DNA of 64,000 nt, from NCBI GenBank assembly GCA_963514095.1, contig OY741284.1, positions 9,227,835-9,291,834 of the forward strand, read 5' to 3'. Origin of the DNA: Eutrigla gurnardus. Taxonomy: Eukaryota; Chordata; Actinopteri; Perciformes; Triglidae. The translations under genes were made by a program, and so were the position numbers. The notes beneath the pieces were generated by a model. That model saw nothing but the letters and a program-made list of their open reading frames with translations, did not search any database and was not told where the DNA came from. Below, piece by piece: positions 1 through 14,663 of the stretch (position 1 is its first letter; each line of letters begins with the position of its first letter).

Positions 1-890
1 TTTTTCAGCTCTACAGCACAGCGGAATTAGATATTTTAGGCTTTTGCTGCACAGACAAAGAATACATTCATTGTTGACTTTGGTCTTTTTGTGGGATTTG
101 TAAACAATAAGAAAAATATAGAATATAACCAGGCTTATCCTTAAATGCTTATATAGCAGCAGAACTATATTGGGATTCATGTTATCATGCTAATGTTAGC
201 TTTCAGCCTGAGTCCAACCGCTGCTGAGGCAACAGCAACACAGCTTTTTGCTCTGCCGCTACACCAAATTAAAACATTTTTCTTCCCTGGCATTACGGCC
301 GTTACAACAGCAAAGTTTTGTCTACGTTCCATTTTCATTTTCATTCACGCAAAGAGCTACTGAGCCTCACCGGCCTGCAGGCTGTCTTGTTGTGTTCAGA
401 AAGCAGAGGAGATAAAGTTGCAGAGAACCAGTAGATACCACTGATAACTATGAGATTGGAGGCAGTTAAAGAGAAAAGCTGTGAAGTTAGTTCCGGAGAA
501 TAACAGTGGAAAGTCAATGAGGTCAAATGAAATGACAGAATCCGTTTTTCCTCTGTGAATTCATGGACGCATTCTTTTTTGTCACTGCATCCCGGTGTTG
601 GATTACATAAGCCTGCCTGCCTGGGATGGTGACACAGCAGTTTCTCTGTTTGTGTGTCTTTATGTATATGAGTCCACTGGTCACAGTATGGAGCTTGAAG
701 CTGTAAAGCTGAGCCATGCAAACCCTTTCTCTTTATCTAACGCCCACATTTCCTTAGATAGCCGTCTCTCTGTGCAGCGCAGGCCACATTTCCACCCCGT
801 CTTACTTTATTACCGCCAGTCGAGAGGAATCCACCACGTGGTGTAGAGTTTTTGCCAGCAGAGCCATGTGCAGCAGATTTAAACGTATAT

Positions 891-924
891 CGTGTGGTAT
901 CGAGGACGCTCTCGATACCACGCG
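891..924. other. Short strong hairpin (inverted repeat)
   Basis: The arms cgtgtggtatcgag and ctcgataccacgcg are complementary over 14 positions with one G-T type mismatch, separated by a six-base loop gacgct. No function is assigned. Confidence 0.8.
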
Positions 925-3537
925 GACCTTCCTTCAGCATGACTCATGGATGCCGGCCCGTCTATGTCAGGGCTTAATGATACTGAGCCGTTAACACACT
1001 CAGGCCGTGGCCGTTTACACCGCGTCTACAAGTTCTGACTCAGCGTGTGTCTCAGATCCCAGCACGGTCATGTTCATGTCATCGAATACTGCATGTGCTT
1101 TAATAGCTGCCATACGGCAAAGTCTCGCCAGTTCTCAGTCAGAACAATTGCATGCTGACTCGACACTTGATCCAGTGGCCTGTCAGTGCAAATGCGTAAA
1201 AAAGCTTTTTGGCCAACTGCCTGTGCTGTTTACTGTAATTGGGATTTAAGAGGCTGTTGAATTAGATTATTATGTACTCAGTCTCAAAAACCCCACAGCA
1301 GTTAGAAATTGGATGAGAAAATCAATAATGCAAAAATTGAACTATAAAAATACCATTTGCAGCACAAATATACTATTGTTGCAGTAGTTAGTTTGGATAC
1401 ACTCCTAATGGCTAACTTTAGCTACGCTATTTCCCCCCCACGTTTCTTTTAATTTTTATTCCTGGCAGTATATTCTCAGTTTCCTCCCTGAGTCTACCTT
1501 GTTTAATGTTAAACTGCTGGGATATGCATCCTCTTCCTCTATACTCTTCTTTATTATTGTAAAATTTACTTTTCAGATTGTCCCTACACTGCTGCGACTC
1601 GTCTGACCCAAGCCGTTAACCTGATAGTGACCCGAGTTACTGAACCCAGACTGTAATCCCGGATTGGCCACTTAGCAGGCTCGGCGGACCTTATATTTAT
1701 TATCACAGTGTTTGAGCGAAAAGGTGTGATAGCGGCCGAGACTGTGATCGATCATGTCTGTTGCTTTGCATTTGCTGTCACAATATGGATCCGTGGACTT
1801 GAGATCTGAAGCCACGCAAGTGTTTCCCTTCCAACAGTCCACTGCAAAGGTGAACCAGTTTTCCTTCTCAGTCTGCTGTGCTGCATAGGAAGTAGGGCGT
1901 ACTGTATGTGCTCTGTAAAGTACAGTACCGTGCTATCCATGTGTGACGTGTCCATGCATTTTTCATGAACCTCGGCTCGTGTGTGTGTGTGAGCAGGGAC
2001 GTCTTCCCGGGAAATCTCCCTCAGTGTTTCTGCTCCTCTATCGTTAATTAGAAAGGGCAGCAGCGACGGAGAGAGTGAACGGAGGAGCGTCTGAGAAAGG
2101 CCTACAGGGTGGTATAGCAAACCCAGGGAGAGAGGATGATGGCGGGAGGTAAATGAGAGGAGGAGAGATGAGCTGGAGGTCGGAATCGCAGAGGAAGATG
2201 GAGGGAAACCCCCACGCCAGGAGGAAACGCAGACACAGCTGCAGTTTCACCGCATGACTAACGTAGACAGCCTCTGTGCTTTGATCCTTTAATATACTGC
2301 TGCATTTTAATCTCAGCTCAGCTCACACCGCTGCTTTTCAAATATTGAATGCTTATAATAAAATCAGGTTTAAAGTGTCTCTGTTGCACACACCAATATG
2401 AGGCGACAGAAACGGTGCGGGGTCTTGCAATAATGTACATCATTTTGATCTGTCTATCTCCTCGTGGACAAGAAGACCTTAAAGAAGACCTTCTAGTGCA
2501 AAAGATTTAAATTCTAACATCTACTGGACATCCATAATGTAGTACGATTGAAAGGACGGCTGTTAAATGGACCTTATAATGGAGCTTGCTTTACTAACTG
2601 CTGTTTCCAAGGTCAAGAATGAACTTTGAACCTCAGTATTAGGATACGGGACTCAGAAAAAGCAAATTGAAATGCAGCCCATATGAAAAAGTAGTCCCTC
2701 CACTTTTGGGAAACTCACTGTGGATACCCATAAACGTGTTGGAGGAGGGGGGTGCGACTCAAATGGACCTTTGTCCGTTGGCATATTCAGGCTAAAATTA
2801 GCCTGTTTATGTGATTTGCAGCATTCCTAGAAGCATAAACACAAGCACATGACAGGGCCGAGGGGCTCAGTGCAAACAACATTCTGCAGACTGATGATGC
2901 TGTTGTTGTGGTCCGATCAATGTCAGGCTTTCTCTCTGTCTATAAAAAGACGACATAATCATATATTCCTATACGATGCATAAGAATGTAATAGTGAATT
3001 TAAATGATGCCTTCATTTTGGTCTCGTGTGCTACCGCAGGCTTGCTGCCTTGCCCTAGATTTACACTTTGATTTATTATAGATCTATGAATATTATGTGG
3101 TTATGTTCGACGTGCTTAGTAGCATAATCCGTTTTTACCAAATGCAATATTAATGCTAGTGTTTACAGAGACGTATAAATGACCATCTGTTATCGGCTGA
3201 CAGGCAGGCAGAGTGGGAAGGATCGTCACACCATCGGTACAAAACAATTATTAGTCAAACCAACTTTACAAAGCGGTGGTTTTCCTGCATGAGTGAGGTG
3301 TCATACTGCAATCAGTCATATCCTGGTGTTTACAACAGGAGGTCACTACTTCTTGCCCACTTTCACATTTTCAACATGCATTTGTGAGCCGAGCAAATGG
3401 ATCGGTAAGTCGCAAGCGGCAGTCATCTATGAAGCATGACGCTGCCACCATTTGCAATCTGCTCAGGCCCTGGCTAACGTGCATCCTGGTGATTAAAACG
3501 TATTCAGATCGAGTTAAATAAAACAACTCACCATCAT

Positions 3538-3960
3538 TTTTAAAGGGTCACTTTGGTATTTTTCAACCTGGACCAAGTTTGTGTCAAAGTGACTAATGCA
3601 GCTGCTAAAAGGGGCTGTAATGCAGTCGCTCGGGGCAACTCCTTACTTCCCATGTAGCTCCACTTAAAGTGCTTGTCTGAAAACATTATGTTGAGGAGCC
3701 TATGGGGAAGAAAATCAAACATAACTTTCACTTGATCTGTCGGTTATCGTGTCAAGTCTCGCTTGCAGATGTCTCGTGAAATTTCACATTGCATCCACAT
3801 ATACAGTTAAAATATAAACAGCCATGAGTTTGAAAATCCAACAGCTTTCTGTACTCAAACACCACAAACTCTGACACACACCAGCGCTCCTCTCGCCGAC
3901 TCGATAAGTCACAAGACTCCATAACAAGCAGAAAGTGAAAAACGATTTTATTTTAGGTCG
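3538..3960. repeat. Teleost interspersed repeat remnant (MITE-like)
   Basis: Begins tttaaagggtcactttggta followed by tttttcaacctgg and contains catgtagctccacttaaagt then gcttgt, which I recognise from a common teleost repeat. The right terminus was not identified, so the end coordinate is an estimate. Confidence 0.5.
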
Positions 3961-5358
3961 AAAAAAGTTACCTTTTAAGGTAAAGAGAGGCACATACATC
4001 TTGCAGAGACCAGTGTAATGCTGCAGTACAGCTCGGTTTTGAGCGTGTATCATTGCTGTGACTGTGAAGGCTCATCGTATAGATGCAGTGTGGGAGTTTC
4101 CCACGCTGCCCTCCGGTCCACTAACTGGGGTAAAGTGGGGCAATTCCCACGACGTGGTCTGTGTTTGTGTGTGTGAGATAGAAAGTGCTAGACTTAGAGA
4201 TGCAAATAGGCAGAATTTGCCTTGAATTCCTGCAACCGGGTGAAAAGTTTCTTGGGGTTTTTGTCTCGGTGCGTGGCTGGTTTCGCTCTCCGGGCCTGTG
4301 TTTGTGGGTGCTTTAGTGATCTCCTTGAGAGCGTCTTAAACCTCCAGCCACTTAAATCTTAACCACGAGAGCTCTTTAAACACAGCGACGGCCATTTCTC
4401 TTTGATTCAGAGTGCTTCATAAATACCTTTTAGGCCTCGTACACCTCTCTTACCGAGATTTACTGAAGCATGGGGACTGATAATGGCTTAATTCATGGGG
4501 TAATGTGACCCACCTCGCTCCCTCTCTCCGTCCCCACTCCTTCCTAACATAACCGGCTGCTGCCTCAATGCGTAATTGTGCGTCACTAAAGGGTTTAAAT
4601 CTGTTTTTTGTGTACATTGCTGTAAGCATGCAGTCGTGTTCTGAAGTGACCCATTTAGGATCGGTTGTTTACGAGCTCTGGGTGATCAGTGTTTTACAGG
4701 AGACGTTTCCCTGCATCCACAGTGGCCTTTATGGTCTTGCCCCGCCATGTATTTATAGAATGTGTAAAAAAACTGCACGGTTGTTTGCATATATAATAAC
4801 ACTTCGTGCATGGCTGCCTCGATGTGGCTGGCCATAGATTTATATGTTGTTCTGTAATTGGCCCTTGTTTGTCGGCACCTTTTTTTCCCTCCGAGGCGTC
4901 TTCCTCCCTGCAGATTGTAGCTGAGGGGGATTTGGAATGACGGAGCAGTTGTTGGTGTGCAGGCGTGTTAGAGTGAGGCTAAGAAGTGATCATTATGGCG
5001 GGCCTGTGTCCTTGTTTTTCACTTTTAACGACCCTGCACACTCTAAATTACACCGTGCCTTGCTCCACCAGCGACTGAGGGATTGGGAGCCTCTCTCCGT
5101 GTGAATCAGAGCAGAGCCATTTGTTTCCTCTGCGCTCCACGTGTCAGTCTGCTGCATCTGCAGGTGGTGGAGCAGCAGCGAAGTACAACTCTGTGGCAGA
5201 AAACTGTGTATTAGAGTCACTCAGTGCCATAATTCAAGATAGTTATTTATTTTGTTGTCACAGCTGCAGCAGTACTTTTAACAATAGCAGTAATGCAACT
5301 TTTACTTGTATAGATTATTGAACACAAGTAATAAAGGATAATCATTCTGGTGATCTGG

Positions 5359-5425
<67 letters not shown>
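5359..5425. repeat. (AT)n microsatellite
   Basis: A pure AT tract of 67 bases. Confidence 0.97.
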
Positions 5426-5426
<1 letters not shown>

Positions 5427-5741
5427 CAGTAATTATTCAAATAATTTAGCAGTTTCTCATTTAAAATGGATAAAAACTATTTGCTGTCGTCTAGAATTTG
5501 ATTTCTCCATTCATCCAGTGCCAGTTAAAAGTCTGCCTTCCATCCTGACTGAGGTTGAGGCTTTTTTTTTTAAACCAACATTTAGGCAGGATGTGACAAA
5601 TGTAAGAATAACAGTCACCATGTTCCAAACACAGAGAAAGGTTTTGATCTCAGCCTGAACTGAAACATGACTCAGTATTTGTTATAAGCTGGTCACGAAT
5701 GGCTTGATGTGCAGTGGAGATTTACAGATGTATCCCTCTAT

Positions 5742-5773
<32 letters not shown>

Positions 5774-7423
5774 TTCAGGTGTAGATGTCATTGCGGTTAA
5801 TTAATTGCCTCTCAATATCTTCCTAGATTAAATGAGCTACTCAGCTCAGCCTGTGTGACGATCGAATGCTTCTTTGCACATTTTTATTATAATGAATAAT
5901 TATAAAAAAAATACACAGAGCTTTTAGAAAGGTGCAGAATCAAAGTATCACTTCTCGTGAAAAAAATGTTTTGATTGTAAATTAATCATTTTGAAATATT
6001 TTGACGGGTCCAAAATGAATGTTTTGTTTGTTTTGTGTAGACGTGTGACGTGTAGCTGCCGCTTCTAGCAAGGCTTGTGAGCCAATAGAATAACGGCATT
6101 GGTATCATGTGGTATCTCAGTGTAGTCAGGGGTCAAGAGTCTTTGGGGTTGCCAGTTAGTGTGGAAAAAAAGAAAAATGGACAGTTTGACAGTAAGCGAG
6201 CGGCATTTCGGTACCAGTCCCAAGTGCTAAGAACTGGCAACCCATTGAGGGCAGCTGTGTTCGTGAATGCAATGGAAGGGGGGAGTGCAAGTGCAAGATC
6301 TAATGGCTGGATGCTATCAATGTTGTCAATCACACCTGAAAAAATAGCCATTATATTTGATTTGGCTTTTGCCTTTCTTAATTTCAGGCTAATGATGATT
6401 CAGGGAGTGCATGTACTTCAGTGTTTAAACTGACAGATAAAGTGGAAAAAGCAGATACTTGTGCCGTAGTGCGTGTGTGTTCATCTCTTCTGAATAATAT
6501 AAAATGAGGACATTTAGACATTTGAAGGTGTCGGTGTGACAAGGATGCCAAATCTTAGAGAATCCAGGACAAGCAGGGCTGAGGAGAGATTGATGTAGAC
6601 GAGAGAAGAAACATGTAGTTGTGTGTTTTTTTTTTGTTAAACCGAGACAGCTTTCAACCCTCTGGTGCATAGTAAGCAGGATGCCACTCGCTGTATACAC
6701 TCACACACACTCAAACACACACACACACACACACACTTGGCAGGTTTATAGACTTTCATGGAAGAGCTATTTTGATAGATCTGATAAATAGTACGGACCA
6801 GAGAGTCTCATGTTTTAAATACCTTCTTGTGGCGGGTAATTGCATGCAGCTGTGTGTGAACACAAGTTGGCAGTGTGTGTGTGTGCGTGTGTGTGTGTGT
6901 GCTCTTTTTGGGTGTCTGTGATTGGCAAGTAGACGAAGAATAGCAATGGAGATGGTAAAAAAAAAAGAAAAACTTGTGAAAGGGAATGTATAATTTTGTT
7001 AAAAGTTGGAGAGCGACAGAGGGGGAGGACAAGGATGTGAGCGGACAAAAAAGATGCATTCAGGATCTGCAGGACACAAAGGTATTTACATGGAAATAAG
7101 GTTCAAGTAATGAGCCGTGGCAAGAAGACGTCAGAGTGACGGATGGACAGAAATGTGTTGTCAGTGGCCTCGGGGGAGCCCTCGCTGCAACTCAAACCAA
7201 GATGTGCCTCCTCTGAAGGGTTTCACTTCTTCAAAATGACATGAACAGAAACAAAGGGCCCGTCAGATTTACGCACACAGAATATGAATATCCGCATTGT
7301 GTCGGAAGACAAAAACCATATGTAGCTGTTTTGGGTTTGTGTTCTCGGGTTTGAAGGATTGCTGCAGTCTGTCAAAGCATTGCTTGAGCATTAGCCATTT
7401 CTTCATAGTTCCCAAAGCGCAAT

Positions 7424-7650
7424 GAAGAAAAAGTTTGACATGTTGGGAAACACACTTCTTTGCTTTTTTTTTTTTTTGGCAGAAAATTGGATGAGGAGTC
7501 GACATTGAACACGACTGAAGCCGGAGCCAGGAGGCGGTTAGCTTAGCGTAGCATAAAACTAAACGTATCCAGCTTTATACAATAGGCTATCCGTGCAAAT
7601 ATGAGAGTGCTATCCATCTTCTCTATGTCCCAAGATGTTCCTTTAAAAAC
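7424..7650. mobile_element. Second, diverged copy of the same MITE-like family
   Basis: Same orientation as the copy about 260 bases downstream. It starts with agtttgacatgttgggaaac, contains agccaggaggcggttagctt and agcataaaact, and ends near caagatgttcctttaaaa. The ends are less clear than in the downstream copy. Confidence 0.6.
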
Positions 7651-7906
7651 GACATACTCTGCTTCTAAATTGATACTTAGCCCTGATTTCACACGTTGGC
7701 CTTGTATATGATGTTGTCAAAGTCATGTCAATGGCCAGCTGAGCTACAGATACACCTACGTACCGACCCCTGTATCTGTTATTGGTCCTTATCAGGAATA
7801 ACCCACATAGAATATCTGTTATGCATTTACTCAGTAGCCCTGTTTTTGTGCCCTTTCAAGTTTTTAATTTCCCATAGCACAAAGAAAACACGTACTACCC
7901 AAACTA

Positions 7907-8172
7907 TTTAAAGGAATAGTTGAAATAGGAATTGTACAACATTTGGGACATTTATTCCCTTTCTTGTCAAGAGTTAGACGAGAAGATCGATACCACGCTC
8001 ATCCAGCAAGGAGACTGTTAGCTTAGTTTAAAGGCTAACAGCTAGCCTTTAAGCCAGAATGGACATAACCCGTTCTTAAGCTAAGCTAACTGGCTGTTCG
8101 TATCATTCTCCTCATCCAACTCAAGGCAAGGAAGCAATTAAATGTTCCAAAATGTTGTACTATATCTTTAAA
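7907..8172. mobile_element. MITE-like element with terminal inverted repeats
   Basis: The left end (tttaaaggaatag, then gtacaacatttgggacattt) and the reverse complement of the right end (tttaaagatatag, then tacaacattttggaacattt) match over about 35 bases with one short insertion. The interior contains gagttagacgagaagatcga and gttagcttag, which I recall from a very common teleost non-autonomous repeat. It has no coding capacity. The ends share TTTAAA, so the target duplication is ambiguous. Confidence 0.7.
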
Positions 8173-11100
8173 GATACAAAAATCAGTGACAATTTGTAAC
8201 ACATTTCCTCCTCCAGCTAACAGGCTAATAAAACGATGTATTTGTTTTGTTTTGAGCTACTTAGCCTACTATTTTGGTCCATTAGCGCTCTGTAAGCTGC
8301 CACACAATCTTTTCACGGTCGTTGCAAAGTCTCAGCGGCTGATAGAGGTAGATGAAAAGCCACAGTTTGTATTCCCATGTAATAACCCTTCAATGCTCTT
8401 TGCTTTTCGCCATTTCCAGCAGAACAGGGATTATATTTCATGTTTCTTGGAAGCAAGTCAAAAAATATCCATCTTGCTAAATGGGCCAAACACTTCAAAT
8501 GTTTTTTTTCTCTACAAACTAACATCATAACGACGGGATCGATGCCCAGTGATATCTGAGTCACTGTACCAGACACTTACACTGCCAGCGTGTTTTTTTT
8601 TTAGTTTGTTTCACTTCCACAACAACAACAACATTAACAACAAAATAAGCAACATGTGGGCCCTTTAATGATTTAACAACAATTTATGCCAACAATATGA
8701 GAAACCAAATGCCAAATATGAGTAGAAGAACCATTGTAGAAGTAGCTCAAAGTTAGAAAATGGTCATTAAATCTGTTGTTAAAAGACAGATCTGGGTTCT
8801 AAATATATTACACATGCTGCATAATAACATAATACATAGATTTATTCTGGATCTTCTGCACTTTTGACAACATGCTGTATATCTGACTGTGAATACTCAC
8901 CATACTTTTTCAACATATTGTTTGAAAAATATGTCTCTGTAACGTCAGCTTTTAATTAGCTGAGAACGACAGCTTTGGTTCAGCTTTAGTGACAATGCGG
9001 TGGATTTTAAATGCTTTAATAAGATGGGAGGGAATTCTCACAGCCTGCGTTTAATCCCGCAGTTTATCTGGATAATTAAAAATCTCTATATCTGGAGCAG
9101 AGCAACGATAAACAGCGAAGATATGAGTACGCAATCATCTCAATTTTCCTGAAATAATGATGCACCTTGGCACGTATGAGTGAGAACAAAGGCCCAGAAT
9201 ATCCTGACAAAGCGACTCAGGCCTCGGCACGGTCGGCGCGTGCGTTCCGGTGGCTGTCTGAGTTGCGTTTACCTGCGTGCTCCTGCAGCAGATGTGTGAT
9301 CCTGCAGTCTGAGCGGTTTAAATGGGATGCGGCAGTCCTGCTGACAGGCCTAATACACTCTCAGGAGGGAGAAAGGGGGGAGACGAGCAGGGCGTGAGGA
9401 GGCACAGCTGTTCAGTACATGAGCACAGTTCCTCCGTTCTTTTTCGTAAAAAATAATACAAACAGAATCCATAAACGGGTCAGGTTTTTAAGTAACATGG
9501 TTGGCTCCCGGTAGCAGTTTCTGTTAAGACAGTCGCATGGCAGGCTCGTTGCCATGGTGAAATACACTGAGGACAGATGTGCAGATTTCCTTGCCTGTCT
9601 CTTTACAGGTGTGACTATAGAGGGTACTTTGTATGATATGCTGATGTTTTTCTATTTCGCTTATATCTTTTTTTTAAGATATTATTCTCCCCCCATTATA
9701 ATTAAATCAGTCAGAGACATTCACTCATATTATAGAAAGTTTACAGTCTGAACGGTAACTGATAATAAAGGGGACATAATACCATTTTTTTTACATTTTC
9801 GGACAATTTAGAACAATGAAAAAAATTCACCATTTCACTTTTTAATCAGCCACCTTTTTTCTCCCCAAATGGTTGCTATTTTATGATTCAATTTCTCAAT
9901 AATTTGTCCTTCCTTAATAGTAATTTCCCAGCTTATAGAATCTGGAGATGTATTTGTAACGTGTGCTTTGATTCCTAAAGACTCCGAATACTTATTTCTC
10001 ATCTTCAACACGTCTGGTTCCCTCGGTGACGGCGGTCGCTCAGTGTTTAGAAACATGGAGAAGTGAGCGAGAGAGATGGAAGTGTGGCGAGGTCTCTGGG
10101 TAAACCCAAACTCTCTGTCAGACCGTATATAGTCATGGATCCCTGCTACTGCACACTGATGCTGGACACACACACACACACACACACATATTGAAAATGT
10201 TTGTAAGTATAACACGGATGCTGAGCAGCCATGTAAATGTTTAGTTTGCAACCGAGCGGAGCTGTTTCTTTGTTTCTGTCTTCACCTCGTAGAGCCGTCC
10301 CCCCCCCCTCCTGCTTGTCATCGTTATGCCTCCCCCACTGATATCGTTTTATCATGATTTCCATTGCGGCTGCATGGCTAATTTCCTCGTGGCAGAGAGG
10401 ATAATGAAGATAGACTTGGCGCGGCCGTAACTAACCTGATGAGTTGCCAGACGACATTTAGCCTGAATTGAATTGCAAAATCACTGCACTCCGTGTTCCG
10501 TACTTTGGAAGAAAAGTACACTCGGCGTCAAACGCGTTTGCCAAGTTGAATTGACGTCGGTCCTAAAACTGAATTACCACGAACGGAGCACAGTTTGAGT
10601 CCGCAGAAGCAGGCTTGTTCCTCCAGCTTTTGGCAGGCGATATGACATTCGTGATAGTGGCTGGTTCAAATCCTCAAGCTGCCCAGTTTACCCCCCCCCA
10701 TGCTAGTAAAACCACACAGCAGGATGCCACAAAGGTCAAAACACTGCTCTGCACTTTATTGTTGCAGCCCCACTCTATGCATTCGTCATCCTGTCTAGAT
10801 GGAGGTCCCGGGCTGACGTCTCCCATCCTTAATGCTTCAGATCCGGGCCTAATCGATGCTCGGCCACATGGATCTGTTGTTAAGTGGAGATCTAAAGCTT
10901 TCTGTCACTTACTTACTGAGAGGAGAATTGCCTTAGGAACACACATACAGTACAGTTCATACACACACACTTACAGCTTGTTTCGTGGCTCTCCACATAG
11001 TGACTGATTGGAAAGGCTGCACTTTAAATCAATAGCGGCAGCGGCCAAACAGACGGCGGCCATTTCTTCACCTTCGCCCCTCTCAGTTTGATTAAAGAGA

Positions 11101-12472
11101 GTAGAGGAAATGTTGCCTGCCTCCATCGTGTTGGTTAACCTCCGTGCTGCTTCCTCCAGATGTCTTTATCTCTTTTTGCAACGCATGCGTAGTTACCCGA
11201 GGCTGTACCGGTGATAAGGATGTAGCGTAATCACCTTATCTTGTTTTTAGGCCTACATGAACAGAGTCAGACAAAAAGTAACGTAGGTGGTTCATCTGAA
11301 GAGGAACTCAGACTCTCTTTTTAGACACCAAAGTGATCCAGAATGACGTTTCTTTCTTTAATTGTTGATCAAGGAAAACATTTTATTGTACTCGCTGTAT
11401 TACTGTCAATTAGTTACATCTGACGTCACGTCAACCAGGGAAGTTGGTGGTTGCTCAAACTGTCACCTGTGTTCGCACATTAATGATGTTAAACTTCAAA
11501 TTGTGGCTCAGCATTTGAAAGTTGTTTTGACTCAAATTGTGATTTTGGGATAAAATTACAGGATTTTTTACACTGATTTTTGATCGGATAAAGATCTGAA
11601 AAACTATCTGTCTCTGAAATGTATATTTTAAAATAATTGTGATTAAATAATATGTCCTGAGAGAGACATTTTACTGTTGATGAACTTACATTCTTAACAT
11701 AACGTTAAGTTACACAAGTTTCTGAACCATCGTGAACCGTATGACAAGTTTTTCTGTACTGAAATTTCTTGTCATATTGTTTTAGTGTGCTCTGATAAAT
11801 ATCTGCACTAAGCTAATTAATGGAACTCTAACCTTAATAGATTAAAGGTTTTTATTGCAAGACTGTTGAAGTGATATCTACAGTGATAAAGTAGACTTTA
11901 AAGCAAAGGTAACTGGCTTCAGCAATAAAGAAAGCAGCCTCCATGAACTTTAGCTTTTGTAGTTATTCACATGAGGGTGCTTTTATCAGAACTCCTTTCC
12001 CCAGCGTTCATAAGTCAGCTTTGGTAAAAGGTTTAAAATGAATCCTTGAGGACTCTCAGCACGTTTATAGCGGTCCGGCCAAACTCCTGTAAATAAAACT
12101 AATTCTAGAAAGGTCACTGGGGTGTTTTTTTTTGCTGTAAAACCTTTTGCTCCTGAGAGGATGCGGTCACTTTGATGCAGAGTCTGTGTTGGGATGGGTT
12201 TGTGCAGAGCGTGAAGCGTCGGCTCAGGACAGCGGAGCGATGTTTCCATCTCTATTTAAGGAGGTGGGCCGAGAAGAAACGGCCAGATTGTTTAGGAGTT
12301 GAAAACGGACAGAGCGCTCTGATGAAGCTGTGTCTGTTTAACTGGAAAGTGTGTTCAGCTGTCTTCACTTGATGGTATCATCTGGCTCTCTAACCCTCCA
12401 GCTCTTTGTTAGCTTTTCTTTTATTCTCTTCCGCGACACGCTGCGTGATAAGAATTCTGTCACATTGGATAT

Positions 12473-12560
12473 ACTTCCTTCCTTCCTTCCTTCCTTCCTT
12501 CCTTCATTCCTTCCTTCCCTCCTTTCTTTCTTTCTTTCTTTTTTCCTTCCTCCCTTCCTT
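12473..12560. repeat. (TTCC)n/(TTTC)n microsatellite
   Basis: A run of TTCC units with a few interruptions, followed by TTTC units; all-pyrimidine on the + strand for more than 60 bases. Confidence 0.95.
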
Positions 12561-13170
12561 CGCTGCCTCTCTTCCTTCCTCTGGACCTCACACCCTTTCA
12601 GCCCGATCAAGTGACTTGTCAGCTTTTGACAGAGGTCAAAGGTCAGGGTTCTCTATGTACAGTGTTTCCCACAGAGCTAGAGGATATGGCCTTTACATTA
12701 TTATGGTTTGGTTTTGTGCTATGAGTGTGTTCAATGTTGCCCAGTAATGAATGAATGAGTCTAAGACAAAGACAGCGTCTTCTCCGCTGCAGATGGACAA
12801 CCAGCCCATGTATGGATAGATAGTCCAGCCGGATATCACTGACCTGGATACACATCCAACAAAGGCCCCAAAAGATTCAACAACATCTAGCATGACATTG
12901 TAAACTCAAAATACCATAACAGCAAATGTCAAAATAGCAGGAAAACGTATATGAACAACAAAATACATTATCTGATAAAAAAAAAGCACATGATGCAACT
13001 GACCCGTGTGTATCTCCCGGCGCTCTCTCCCTCTGGACAACCGAATGATCGATGTTCAGACTTCATCAATAGACTCCCGGCGGGCGGTGGGGGGGTTGAG
13101 CAGCGATCGATTCCTTGTGTCTTGTTTTAATTATTTGCGAATGCAAGTAAAAGAGTGGGGTCAGTCGTTC

Positions 13171-13206
<36 letters not shown>

Positions 13207-14144
13207 GTGACCCACTGCCCCCAACAGCAACGCTCTATGTTCAGTTGTGCACCAGAGGTCAGTTTGACCCCCAGATAGATGACTTCCTGTGATGGGAGTG
13301 TCGGCCTCTTGACTCGTCGGACGCGTCCGCCGGCGTTCGTTTATCTGAGAGCATTTATCACCGGCTGACCGGCCTCGTGTGCACTCTGCATATTTATCTA
13401 TGCTTTGTTTCCTCCACAGGTCCTCTCACGTTTTGTTTATTTCATTGTTTTTCTTTAGCTGTTTATGTTTTTCTGGAAGCAGTAAATCTTATTTGCAAGT
13501 TGGAGGGAATCCCATGCTGGGAGGAGACCACAGCGTATTGAAATGAACAATATTGCTAAGGAGGAGGTTTGTAAGGAGAGCTGTTATTTTGCTAAATATG
13601 CAAAAAAAACAACAACAACAATTTGAGCCAATTTAAGAAGAATGAGTTCAGCTAATTAGGGATTTTCCAAACACTGATGAGGAGGGCGAGATCACAGACA
13701 GCGTAGCGGGGCAGGAAGTCTTGAAAAATAGAGCTTTTCATTGATTTATTAAATATTCATTATTTGTGTAAATACTTTTCTACTTTGTTGGATATTTGTA
13801 CCTCTTGCCGTGCATCAGCCATACTGCTCTTTGGATTTCCTCGACATATTAATCGGTGTAGAAGTGACACGTTTGTGAGGAAGGTGAGATGAGGAAACAC
13901 CTCTCTCCGTTGAAGCAGTGCAGGATCACCTGTTGTTGAGCTGCGTAGGTGCGAATGGATTTTTTTTTTTAGTCACGATGTCGTGGGAATACAAAGCGAA
14001 AATTAGATCATGTGAACTGTCGTGCCGGAGGTCTCACTGTAACTTGTGGAAATCCATGATGTGCCTTTAATAACACTTTTTTAATGTTCGTGTTGACATC
14101 GAATGCTCCAGCTCAGATGTGTGCATATAGGGAAAATGTGTGTG

Positions 14145-14145
<1 letters not shown>

Positions 14146-14213
<68 letters not shown>

Positions 14214-14222
14214 GGATAGATG
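14146..14222. repeat. (GATA)n microsatellite
   Basis: About 17 consecutive GATA units, then GATG-type variants at the 3' end. Confidence 0.97.
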
Positions 14223-14416
14223 GACAACACCTATGAATGTGAGAATAGAGTTCTCTCTTCCAGGCAGAGGTGAGAGAGTTATTGTGGAAAGTGATGGCTT
14301 GTGGCGGGAAAGATTTCCTGTATCTGTTGTTACGACAGCGGCGCTATAGAGAAGATAGAGAGAGAGATGGTTGGTTCTCGCTTCTCTCTGCAGAAATGTA
14401 ATTTGTCTTCTGAGAG

Positions 14417-14418
<2 letters not shown>

Positions 14419-14498
<80 letters not shown>
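14419..14498. repeat. (CA)n microsatellite
   Basis: An uninterrupted CA tract of about 80 bases. Confidence 0.97.
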
Positions 14499-14499
<1 letters not shown>

Positions 14500-14627
14500 T
14501 GCACTAAAATTGTCTCTCAGGTGACACACAAAGACTGTGTGAAGCAGAATCTTCATGCCCTAAAAAATCACGATGGATGGACGTCTCTGTGTTAGTCATT
14601 AACATAAAAGGCCAGATCTAAAGAAAG

Positions 14628-14663
<36 letters not shown>

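Noticed and set aside
9835..10251. A 138-codon open stretch on the - strand
   Set aside because: It includes a translated CA tract and has no recognisable motif or gene context; length alone is not evidence in 64 kb.
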